This document shows positions 38,374 through 47,784 of a DNA stretch of 64,000 nucleotides, piece by piece. Position numbers and translations under genes: made by a program. Below the pieces are notes generated by a model. That model made no database searches and was not told the origin of the DNA. It saw nothing but the letters and a program-made list of their open reading frames with translations. Numbering within the stretch: position 1 is the stretch's first letter; each line of letters starts with the position of its first letter. The DNA comes from Streptomyces sp. KL109B (GTDB lineage Bacteria > Actinomycetota > Actinomycetes > Streptomycetales > Streptomycetaceae), in NCBI RefSeq assembly GCF_030766935.1, contig NZ_JASERL010000001.1, positions 372,001 to 436,000 on the forward strand. Reading direction: 5' to 3'.

Positions 38374-39393
38374 ATGGGTCCAGAGGTCGCCCACGGGGCC
38401 GCCGGAGCGTTCCCCATGCACCGGCTCGACGTGCCGATGCCCAATGAACTGCCCTTCGCCATCGGCACCTTCGACACCCTCGGCCCCATGTCCCGCGCCG
38501 ACTTCCCGCACCGGCACACCTTCTACGAGATCGTCTACGTCACCGGGGGCGCCGGCAGCCACGTACGGGATCTGCACCGCAGCGAACTGCGGCCGCCGCA
38601 CCTGGAGTTCATCGTGCCCGGGCAGGTGCACCACTGGGAGGGCTGCCGGGGCGTCGACGGGTATCTCGTGCTGTTCACCGAGGACTTCCTGCTCGACCAC
38701 CCCGGCGACCGGGAGGTGCTGCGGCGCCTGGGCGCGGCCCCGTGGCGCTCCCTCGACGAGGCGGCCGACGGCTGGGCGGCCGCGCTCCTCGGCGACATGG
38801 ACCGGGAGTACCGGGCGGGGGACGGCGGGTTCGGCTCCGTGCTGCGGGCGCTGCTGCACGTACTGATCGTGCGGGCGGGGCGGCGGCTCGCCGGGGCGCC
38901 CGTGGCCGGGCGCGCGCCGTCGGTGGCCGAGGAGTTCGCGGGGCTGCTCGCCGGGGCGGACCCGGCGGACCTCTCGGTGCGGGGCTGCGCGGAGCGGATC
39001 GGGGTGTCGGCGGGGCATCTCACCGAGGTGGTCAAGGAGGCGACGGGGCGCACGCCGGGGGAGCTGGTGCGGCAGGCGCGGGCGCACGAGGCGAAGCGGC
39101 TGCTGGCGCGCACCGGGCTCACCGTGCGGCAGGTGGCGCTGCGGGTGGGGTTCGACGACCCCGCGTACTTCTGCCGCTTCTTCCGGCGGGAGACGGGGGT
39201 CAGCCCGGGGGCGTTCCGGCGCGGTGGAGGGCGTGACGGCGGGTGGGGCGGCGGGCGTGACGGTGGGCGCGATGGCGGGCGTGACGGTGGGCGCGATGGC
39301 GAGTGCGGCGGCGGGCCGGGCGGCGGGGATTTTCACCACGATCCCCGGATTCCGTCCATCGTCGGTGGCCGGGGGCGGCCCATAGGTTCATGA
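38374..39393 (+). CDS. AraC-family transcriptional regulator
   Basis: A 339-residue regulator. An N-terminal cupin-type sensing domain (about residues 25-115) shows SRADFPHRHTFYEIVYVTGG and IVPGQVHHWEG. The C-terminal AraC DNA-binding domain (about 200-300) contains LSVRGCAERIGVSAGHLTEV and VALRVGFDDPAYFCRFFRRE. After it comes a ~45-residue Gly/Arg/Asp tail made by 12-bp DNA repeats (39225-39310), unusual for the family. The ATG at 38374 is preferred to more upstream starts. It is followed on the same strand by the intradiol dioxygenase gene, which it may control. Confidence 0.85.
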   Translation: MGPEVAHGAAGAFPMHRLDVPMPNELPFAIGTFDTLGPMSRADFPHRHTFYEIVYVTGGAGSHVRDLHRSELRPPHLEFIVPGQVHHWEGCRGVDGYLVLFTEDFLLDHPGDREVLRRLGAAPWRSLDEAADGWAAALLGDMDREYRAGDGGFGSVLRALLHVLIVRAGRRLAGAPVAGRAPSVAEEFAGLLAGADPADLSVRGCAERIGVSAGHLTEVVKEATGRTPGELVRQARAHEAKRLLARTGLTVRQVALRVGFDDPAYFCRFFRRETGVSPGAFRRGGGRDGGWGGGRDGGRDGGRDGGRDGECGGGPGGGDFHHDPRIPSIVGGRGRPIGS

Positions 39394-39478
39394 CCGGTCG
39401 CGTCGGGGCCGACCAGGCGGCCGCCCCGGCGCGACCCGGGCCGCCGACCGCTTCACCTCACCCCCCCCAGGAGTTGCC

Positions 39479-40288
39479 ATGGACGGATCAGGACGTGATC
39501 TCTCGCGCAAGACGGTGCTCAAGGCCGCGGTCGCGGCCGGCGTCGCCCTCCCCGCGGCGGTGCTGGGCGCGAGCGCGCCCGCGCTCGCCCGCACCTCCAG
39601 AGACACCGCGCGGACGCTGGAGCCGACGCCGATGTGCGACGACGGCGACGACCCGACGCCCCAACAGACCGAGGGCCCCTACTTCAAGCCGAACTCCCCG
39701 CAGCGCACCTCGCTCGTCACCGCGGGCACGCCCGGCACCCGCCTCGCCGTCAGCGGCTACGTCTTCGGTCTCGCCTGCAAGCCGATATCGGGAGTCCTCC
39801 TGGACTTCTGGCAGGCGGACGTGAACGGCGCGTACGACAACGTCGGCTACACCTTCCGCGGCCACCAGTTCACCGACGCGCAGGGCGCCTTCAAGCTCTC
39901 CACCATCGTGCCCGGCCTGTATCCGGGGCGGACCCGGCACATCCACGTGAAGGTGCAGGCGCCGGGAAAGCCCGTCCTGACGACGCAGCTCTACTTCCCG
40001 GGTGAGCCACGCAACAACACCGACACGATCTTCGACCCGCGCCTGCTGATGACGGTGCGTGACGCGGGCTCGGGCAAGGAGGCCGCGTTCGACTTCGTCC
40101 TGAACGTGGACCAGGGCGGCGGGCCCACCGACCCGCCCGGCGGCGGCGGTACGTGGGCGGTCGGGACGTCGTACAAGGTGGGCGACAAGGTGACCTACGG
40201 CGGGGTGACGTACACCTGCCTCCAGGCGCACACCGCGCTGCAGGGGTGGGAGCCGCCGGCGACGCCGTCGCTGTGGCGGGCGGGCTGA
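39479..40288 (+). CDS. secreted intradiol dioxygenase with C-terminal carbohydrate-binding module
   Basis: A 269-residue exported enzyme. The start MDGSGRDLSRKTVLKAAVAA resembles a signal peptide (Tat-like SRKTV) with cleavage near ALA at 37. The intradiol domain covers about 52-215, with Fe(III) ligand candidates Tyr in WQADVNGAYDN, Tyr in VPGLYPGR and the two histidines of TRHIHVKVQ. It ends with a ~45-residue CBM5/12-like module (WAVGTSYKVGDKVTYGGVTY then TCLQAH and WEPP). The combination matches a described SirexAA-E-type enzyme that opens catechols near lignocellulose. AGGAG precedes the ATG at 39479. Confidence 0.88.
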   Translation: MDGSGRDLSRKTVLKAAVAAGVALPAAVLGASAPALARTSRDTARTLEPTPMCDDGDDPTPQQTEGPYFKPNSPQRTSLVTAGTPGTRLAVSGYVFGLACKPISGVLLDFWQADVNGAYDNVGYTFRGHQFTDAQGAFKLSTIVPGLYPGRTRHIHVKVQAPGKPVLTTQLYFPGEPRNNTDTIFDPRLLMTVRDAGSGKEAAFDFVLNVDQGGGPTDPPGGGGTWAVGTSYKVGDKVTYGGVTYTCLQAHTALQGWEPPATPSLWRAG

Positions 40289-40319
40289 GGCGCCTCCTGA
40301 GGGCGGCCCGAGGGCAGCC

Positions 40320-40328
40320 TGTGGATAA
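40320..40328 (-). promoter_or_regulatory. DnaA-box match upstream of recQ
   Basis: TGTGGATAA is the exact complement of the consensus DnaA box TTATCCACA. It lies 73 bp upstream of the chosen recQ start. A single box does not make an origin, but DnaA control of a helicase gene is conceivable. Confidence 0.4.
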
Positions 40329-40400
40329 CTTTCCGTGATGTCAGTCGTGACCCCTATCGTTGCTCAGGACGTCGAACCACGGCGTACGGGGGGAGCAGCG

Positions 40401-42341
<1,941 letters not shown>

Positions 42342-42383
42342 CGCCTGGCTCCGCCCCGGGCGCGGGACGGGTGCCTCACGCCA

Positions 42384-42523
42384 CGGGGCTCTGCCCCGGA
42401 CCCCGCTCCTCAATCGCCGGAGGGGCTTGAAAGATCGGGGCTCTGCCCCGGACCCTGCTCCTCAAGCGCCGGAGGGGCTTGAAAGGTCGGGGCCCGCTGC
42501 TCAAGTGTCGGAGGGGCTTGAAA
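42384..42523 (-). repeat. dispersed intergenic repeat, copies 8-10 in tandem
   Basis: Three inverse-orientation copies lie head to tail: 42384-42432, 42436-42484 and a truncated 42488-42523. They share GGAGGGGCTTGAAA ends and show progressive sequence loss, with the third copy missing the GGGGCTCTGCCCC hairpin. They fill most of the 260-bp gap between the convergent recQ and fumarylacetoacetase genes. Confidence 0.85.
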
Positions 42524-42601
42524 GGTCGGGACCACGCCATGGTTCCTCGCCTCTGGCCGGGGGCGGTGCGGCGTGCTCATGGCGGTGGGGGTGGCCCCGG
42601 G

Positions 42602-43870
42602 TCAGGTTCCAGGGACGACGCGGCCCGTGACCTCGCCGAGTTGGATCCTCGTGCCGTCGGGGCCGGGGGCCCAGGCCGAGAGGGTGATGACGTCGCCGTC
42701 TTCGAGGAAGCCGCGTTTGCCGGTGGGGAGGTCCAGGGGCTGTTGGCCGTTCCAGGTGATTTCGATCAGGGAGCCGCGTTCGTTGTCCTCGGTGCCGCTG
42801 ATCGTGCCGGAGCCGTAGAGGTCGCCGGTGCGCAGGGAGGCGCCGTTGACCGTCATATGGGCGAGCATCTGCGCGCCCGTCCAGTACATGCCGGAGAAGG
42901 GGGGCTCGGAGATGACCTGGCCGTTGAGGGTGACCGTGATACGCAGGTCGTAGCCGGCGGGCTCGGAAGAGTCGTCCAGGTACGGGAGGAGGGGGACCGT
43001 ACGTTCCGGGGGTGAGACCCGGGCCGCGTCCAGGGCCTCAAGTGGCGTGATCCACGCGGAGATCGACGTGGCGAACGACTTGCCCAGGTGCGGGCCGAGC
43101 GGCACCGCCTCCCAGCCCTGGATGTCGCGCGCCGACCAGTCGTTGAGGAGGCAGAGGCCGAAGACGTGGTCGCGGTAGGAGGCGAGGGGGACCGGGGTGC
43201 CCTGGCGCGACGGGACGCCCACCACGAAGCCGACCTCCGTCTCGATGTCGAGGCGGACGGAGGGGCCGAAGACGGGGGCCGGGTCGGCGGGCGCCTTGCG
43301 CTGGCCCGAGGGGCGGACCACGTCCGTGCCGGAGACGACGACCGTGCCGGAGCGGCCGTGGTAACCCACCGGAAGGTGCTTCCAGTTGGGCTTCAGGGGC
43401 TCCTCGTCGGGGCGGAAGAGGCGGCCGAGATTCGAGGCGTGGTTCTCGGATGCGTAGAAGTCGACGTAGTCCGCGACCTCGAACGGCAGGTGCAGGGTGA
43501 CCGAGGAGAGGGGGTGCAGGAAGGGGCGTACGAGCTCGCGGTGGGCCGGGTCCGTGACCCAGGACGTCAGCGCGCGGCGCACGTCCGACCAGGTCGTACG
43601 GCCGGACGCCAGAAGGGAGTTGAGCGTGGGCCGGGCCAGGACCGGGGCGTGCGGGGAGCCGAGGGCCGCGGCGGCGCCGCCCGCGTCCAGGACGTGGTCC
43701 CCGATCCGCACCCCCACGCGGCGCTCGGCCTCGTCGGAGGAGGCGGGGGAGAAGACTCCGTACGGAAGGTTGTGCGGGCCGAAGGGGTGGCCTTCGGGAA
43801 GGTCGAGTGGGTCGAGACGGTCGAGCGGGGTGTGCTCGGACGCGGACTCGGACGTGGCTGCGGGTGCCAT
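42602..43870 (-). CDS. fumarylacetoacetase
   Basis: A 422-residue enzyme that cleaves 4-fumarylacetoacetate to fumarate and acetoacetate, the last step of tyrosine/homogentisate degradation. The N-terminal FAH_N domain and core motifs VADYVDFYASENHASNLGRL, LPVGYHGRSGTVVVSGTDVV, DIETEVGFVVG and LLNDWSARDIQGWEAVPLGP with metal-binding Asp/Glu residues are all present. Length is normal. The ATG at 43870 is preferred. No other homogentisate pathway genes are nearby, so the upstream enzymes must be elsewhere. It is divergent from the ATP-grasp gene. Confidence 0.93.
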   Translation of the reverse strand: MAPAATSESASEHTPLDRLDPLDLPEGHPFGPHNLPYGVFSPASSDEAERRVGVRIGDHVLDAGGAAAALGSPHAPVLARPTLNSLLASGRTTWSDVRRALTSWVTDPAHRELVRPFLHPLSSVTLHLPFEVADYVDFYASENHASNLGRLFRPDEEPLKPNWKHLPVGYHGRSGTVVVSGTDVVRPSGQRKAPADPAPVFGPSVRLDIETEVGFVVGVPSRQGTPVPLASYRDHVFGLCLLNDWSARDIQGWEAVPLGPHLGKSFATSISAWITPLEALDAARVSPPERTVPLLPYLDDSSEPAGYDLRITVTLNGQVISEPPFSGMYWTGAQMLAHMTVNGASLRTGDLYGSGTISGTEDNERGSLIEITWNGQQPLDLPTGKRGFLEDGDVITLSAWAPGPDGTRIQLGEVTGRVVPGT

Positions 43871-44091
43871 GCCAGCGGGCCTCACTTTCCATTCGGGTGC
43901 GCCACACGTTACGTCGGAGGCACCGGTTTGCGGCAGTGCCTAAAGAGTTCGCAATGTCCGAATGACCCGTTGATGGAGTGGTCGGTTCCGGCTTAGCGTC
44001 ATTGTCCGGTGGGCGTGGACAGGACAGAACGGGACGGGACGGAACGGGACAGGGCCTGGTCCGGGTCCGTGGGGGACGCGTGGGGGGACCC

Positions 44092-45375
44092 GTGGCCAGG
44101 AGCGCCGGGAGTGCCAGCAGCGCTGGAAGCATGCCGTTCGCCGTGGACCGGGAGGTGCCCGGCCTGATCGTGAAGTTCGGCGACTATCCGCTGCACCACG
44201 GAGGAGTGGGCGCGATCCGCAGCCTGGGACGCCTGGGGGTGCCCATGTACGCGATCACGGAGGACCGTTACACGCCCGCGGCGGCCTCCCGCTATCTGCT
44301 GCGCGCCTTTCCGTGGCGTACGACGGGGACGGAGGAGCCGCAGCGGCTCGTCGAGGGGCTGCTGCGCGTCGCCCGCCGGATCGGCCGGCCGACGGTGCTG
44401 ATCCCGACGGACGAGGAGGCGGCCGTCCTCATCGCCGAGCACCAGGGTCCGCTCGCCGCCGCGGGGCTGCTCTTCCCGCGTGTGGAACGGGAGTTGCCGC
44501 GCCGCCTCGCCAGCAAACAGGGCCTGCACGAGCTGTGCGTGGAGCACGGCATCCCGTCGCCGACGGCCGTGTTCCCGAGCTCGTACGCGGACATCGAGGA
44601 GTTCGCGGGGCGGGCCCGGTTCCCGGTGGTGGCGAAGAACCGGGAGGCGTTCACGCGGCGCTCGCGGCCCGCCGTGAACGGGACGACGAGGATCGCGAGC
44701 TCAGAGGGCCTGCGCCAACTCGCCCTCGGCTGGGGCGAGGAGCCCGGCGTGATCCTCCAGGAGTATCTGCCGCGCGAGGACGCCGAGGACTGGATCGTGC
44801 ACGCGTACTTCGACCAGGACTCCACGCCGCTCGCCATGTTCACCGGCGTCAAGGTCCGCTCCTGGCCGCCGCACGCGGGCATGACGGCCAACGCGTACGT
44901 CGTCGACAATCCGGAACTCGCGGACCTCGCCGCACGTTTCATCAAGCAGATCGGCTTCACCGGAATCATCGACCTGGACCTGCGCTTCGACCGGCGCGAC
45001 GGACAGTACAAACTGCTCGACTTCAATCCGCGGATGGGCGCCCAGTTCCGCCTCTTCGAGAACGAGGCGGGGATCGACGTCGTCCGCGCCATGCACCTCG
45101 CACTCACCGGCCGCGCCGTTCCGGAGGGGGAACAGCGGGCGGGACAGCGCTACGTCGTCGAGAACATCGACCTCCCGGCCCTGCTCGCGTACCGGCGCAG
45201 CGGCTATACGACCCCGCACGCCCCGACCCGAGCCAGCGGGACGGAGCTCGCGTGGTGGGCGGCCGACGATCCGCGGCCGTTCTTCACGATGCTCGCCCGG
45301 TTCGTACGGCCCGGGGCGAAGCATCTGTACCAGCTGTGGCGGACCAGCCGCGGCGCGCGACAACGAAGTAGGTGA
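44092..45375 (+). CDS. ATP-grasp family ligase of unknown substrate
   Basis: A 427-residue ATP-grasp protein like the 'carboxylate-amine ligase' group. Sub-domain features are VKFGDYPLHHGGVGAIRSLG near the N-terminus, TVLIPTDEEAAVLI, PRRLASKQGLHELCVEHGIP, the ATP-grasp strand RFPVVAKNREA and the Mg2+-binding segment KLLDFNPRMGAQFRLFENE. It would activate a carboxylate as acyl-phosphate and join it to an amine or similar group. The GTG at 44092 follows a GGGGGG run; an ATG at 44131 is an alternative. It is cotranscribed with a flavoprotein 27 bp downstream, suggesting one two-step pathway. The substrate is not known. Confidence 0.75.
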   Translation: MARSAGSASSAGSMPFAVDREVPGLIVKFGDYPLHHGGVGAIRSLGRLGVPMYAITEDRYTPAAASRYLLRAFPWRTTGTEEPQRLVEGLLRVARRIGRPTVLIPTDEEAAVLIAEHQGPLAAAGLLFPRVERELPRRLASKQGLHELCVEHGIPSPTAVFPSSYADIEEFAGRARFPVVAKNREAFTRRSRPAVNGTTRIASSEGLRQLALGWGEEPGVILQEYLPREDAEDWIVHAYFDQDSTPLAMFTGVKVRSWPPHAGMTANAYVVDNPELADLAARFIKQIGFTGIIDLDLRFDRRDGQYKLLDFNPRMGAQFRLFENEAGIDVVRAMHLALTGRAVPEGEQRAGQRYVVENIDLPALLAYRRSGYTTPHAPTRASGTELAWWAADDPRPFFTMLARFVRPGAKHLYQLWRTSRGARQRSR

Positions 45376-45402
45376 CACCGCGTCGTCCTGGGGAGGGGCT
45401 TC

Positions 45403-46617
45403 GTGAAACATCCGGCAGAACACCCGGTAGCAGTCATTGGGGCGGGGCCCTACGGCCTGTCCACCGCCGCCCATGTGCGGGCGCGCGGAATACCCGTCAG
45501 GGTCTTCGGGGAGCCCATGGTGAGCTGGCGCTCGCACATGCCCGAAGGCATGATCCTCAAGTCCGTGCCGTCCGCGTCGAACATCGACGCGCCCCAGCGC
45601 GGACACAAACTGGTCGACTACTGCGACGCCGCCGGGATCGAGCGGCTCGTCACGGACGAGGACCTGATATCCGCCGAGACCTTCGTGGCGTACGGGGACT
45701 GGTTCCAGAAGGAGCTGGTGCCCGAGCTGGAGCGGGTGCGGGTGGTCTCCGTCGACCGGCGCGGGCGCGAGGGCTTCGAGCTGAAGCTGGACTCGGGGGA
45801 GCAGTTCACGGCGCGGGCCGTGGTCGTCGCCACCGGCCTGTCAGGACTTGAACACCTGCCACCCGAGTTCGCCGCCGCCGTGCCGGACGGACCCACCCCC
45901 ACGGGCCCGGTCTCGCACAGCGCGCAGCACCACGACCTGTCGCGGTTCGCGGGCAAGGAGCTGATCGTCGTCGGCGCGGGCCAGTCCGCTCTGGAGACGG
46001 CGGCGCTCGCGGCGGAGGCGGGAGCGCGCGTGCGCGTGGTGGCGCGCGGGAGGGGACGGGTGCGCTTCGGCGCGCCCCCGTGGGACCAGCCGAAGTTCCG
46101 TCCCGAGACCCCGTTCGGCAACGCGTGGTCGCTGTACGCGCTCACGTACTACCCCCACCCGTACCGTCATCTGCCGCCGCAGGCACGGCACTTCCTGGTG
46201 CGGCGGGTGCTGGGGCCGCTGGGCGCGTGGTGGCTGCGGGAGCGGTTCGAGGGCAAGGTCGCGGTGCGCGAGGTCGCGGCGGTCGAGCGGGTGACGGTGG
46301 CGGAGGGTGCGCCCGTGCTGCGCGTGCGTACGCACGGGGGGCGCGGCGAGGACATGGCCGCCGACCACGTCATCGCGGCGACCGGGTACCGGGTGGATCT
46401 CGCGGCGATGCCGTTCCTGGGGGAGGGGCTGCGGACGCGGCTCGCCACCAGCCGCGGCACGCCGCGGCTCGGCGCCGGCTATGTCTCGTCCGTTCCCGGC
46501 CTGTACTTCACGGGGATGCTGGGCGGGTCCTCGTACGGGCCCGTCATGCGGTTCGTGTGCGGTACGGAGTTCGCCTCGCCGCGGCTCGCCCGGCACCTGG
46601 CGGCGGCGCACGGTTGA
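45403..46617 (+). CDS. FAD-dependent oxidoreductase/monooxygenase-like flavoprotein
   Basis: A 404-residue flavoprotein with two dinucleotide-binding motifs: FAD-type VAVIGAGPYGLSTAAHVRAR (residues 9-28) and an NAD(P)H-type LIVVGAGQSALETAALAAEA near 190. DHVIAATGYRVDL and the C-terminal GLYFTGMLGGSSYGPVMRFV are typical of flavin-containing or N-hydroxylating monooxygenases, although the FMO fingerprint is not complete. The GTG start follows GGGGAGGGG. Direct pairing with the ATP-grasp gene (27 bp) hints that it oxidises the ligase product or its precursor. The function is otherwise unknown. Confidence 0.8.
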   Translation: MKHPAEHPVAVIGAGPYGLSTAAHVRARGIPVRVFGEPMVSWRSHMPEGMILKSVPSASNIDAPQRGHKLVDYCDAAGIERLVTDEDLISAETFVAYGDWFQKELVPELERVRVVSVDRRGREGFELKLDSGEQFTARAVVVATGLSGLEHLPPEFAAAVPDGPTPTGPVSHSAQHHDLSRFAGKELIVVGAGQSALETAALAAEAGARVRVVARGRGRVRFGAPPWDQPKFRPETPFGNAWSLYALTYYPHPYRHLPPQARHFLVRRVLGPLGAWWLRERFEGKVAVREVAAVERVTVAEGAPVLRVRTHGGRGEDMAADHVIAATGYRVDLAAMPFLGEGLRTRLATSRGTPRLGAGYVSSVPGLYFTGMLGGSSYGPVMRFVCGTEFASPRLARHLAAAHG

Positions 46618-46644
46618 CCAGGTGTCCCCGGCAACTACCTGCGG

Positions 46645-46661
46645 GGTCAACCGGGTTGACC
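46645..46661. promoter_or_regulatory. 17-bp perfect palindrome GGTCAACC-G-GGTTGACC
   Basis: Two 8-bp arms with a single central base lie in the 158-bp gap between the flavoprotein and HAD genes. The spacing suits a dimeric repressor such as a GntR or LacI protein, but no regulator gene is adjacent. Confidence 0.45.
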
Positions 46662-46775
46662 ACGCGGGTGCGTCCCCCGAACAGATGAAACGGCTCGGTC
46701 GTGACCGGCCGTACCTCGCCAGGGCGGCCGGTACTCGACGGGTCGCGGGCACGGCCTGTCCGTATTCTTCGGATC

Positions 46776-47579
46776 ATGCCCGCACCCGCATATGCACTCA
46801 TCGCCACCGACCTGGACGGCACGCTGCTGCGCCGCGACGACACGGTCTCCGACCGGACCCGCGGCGCCCTGGCGGCGGCCGTCGCCGCGGGCGCCCGGCA
46901 CATCGTGGTGACGGGACGGCCCGCGCCCCGCGTGAAACCGCTCCTCGACGACCTCGGCGGGGGCGGGCTCGCGGTGTGTGCGCAGGGAGCGCAGCTGTAC
47001 GACGGCGTACGCGACCGGCTGCTGTGGTCGCTCACCCTCGACCGGGACCTCGCCGAGCAGGCCATCGGCAAGATCGAGGCCGAGGTCGGGCAGGTGTACG
47101 CGGCCGTCGACCAGGACGGCGTGGAGGGGCTCACGCTCATCGAGCCCGGGTATCTGATGCCGCATCCGACGCTCCCGGCGGTACGGGTGCGGGGGCGGGC
47201 CGCGCTGTGGGCGCAGCCCATCAGCAAGGTGCTGCTGCGCCATCCCGCCCTGTCGGACGACGAGTTGGCGGCGGTGGCGCGGGCGGCGGTGGGGCCGCTG
47301 GCCACCGTCACGATGTCGGGGCCCGGGACGGTGGAGCTGCAGCCTCGTGGTGTCACCAAGGCGACCGGGCTCAGCCTCGCGGCGGAGCGGTTGGGCGCGG
47401 GGGCCGGCGACACGATTGCCTTCGGCGATATGCCGAACGATGTGCCGATGTTCGCGTGGGCGGGGCGGGGGGTGGCGGTGGCGAACGCGCATCCTGAGCT
47501 CAGGGCCGTTGCCGACGAGGTGACTTCGTCGAACGAGGAGGACGGGGTGGCGGTCGTCCTGGAACGCCTCTTGGCCTGA
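46776..47579 (+). CDS. HAD-superfamily phosphatase (Cof-type)
   Basis: A 267-residue HAD-IIB phosphatase. Motif I, LIATDLDGTLLRRDD (nucleophile Asp in DxDGT), motif II VTGRP, motif III lysine in RGVTKATGL and motif IV FGDMPNDVPMFAWAG are complete. Members dephosphorylate sugar phosphates, nucleotides or flavin phosphates. The ATG at 46776 is preferred because the conserved start is there. Two dispersed repeats follow the stop before the convergent CocE gene. Confidence 0.88.
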   Translation: MPAPAYALIATDLDGTLLRRDDTVSDRTRGALAAAVAAGARHIVVTGRPAPRVKPLLDDLGGGGLAVCAQGAQLYDGVRDRLLWSLTLDRDLAEQAIGKIEAEVGQVYAAVDQDGVEGLTLIEPGYLMPHPTLPAVRVRGRAALWAQPISKVLLRHPALSDDELAAVARAAVGPLATVTMSGPGTVELQPRGVTKATGLSLAAERLGAGAGDTIAFGDMPNDVPMFAWAGRGVAVANAHPELRAVADEVTSSNEEDGVAVVLERLLA

Positions 47580-47610
47580 ACCGGTCCTGTTGCCCCCCCC
47601 GTCCACCCAC

Positions 47611-47663
47611 GCCACGGGGCTCCGCCCCGGACCCCGCGCCTCAAACGCCGGCGGGGCTTGATT
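47611..47663 (-). repeat. dispersed intergenic repeat, copy 11
   Basis: Inverse-orientation full copy (GGGGCTCCGCCCC hairpin, then GCGCCTCAAACGCCGGCGGG and GCTTGATT) in the gap between the convergent HAD and CocE genes. Confidence 0.85.
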
Positions 47664-47694
47664 GTGGTCGTCCGCCGCCGAGACCCCAGAAGAT

Positions 47695-47746
47695 CGGGGC
47701 TCTGCCCCGGACCCCGCTGGCTCTCGTACGAAGGCGGGGCTTGAAT
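47695..47746 (-). repeat. dispersed intergenic repeat, copy 12 (variant core)
   Basis: Same ends as the family, but the core reads GGCTCTCGTACGAAGGCGGG, the variant also present at 8355-8409. It lies 31 bp from copy 11. Confidence 0.8.
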
Positions 47747-47784
47747 GCCCCACCCGTGGCGGCCGACCCGCACCGCCTTGGGCG

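Noticed and set aside
40320..40328. Chromosome origin near recQ
   Set aside because: Only one DnaA box is present and there is no dnaA, dnaN or box cluster.
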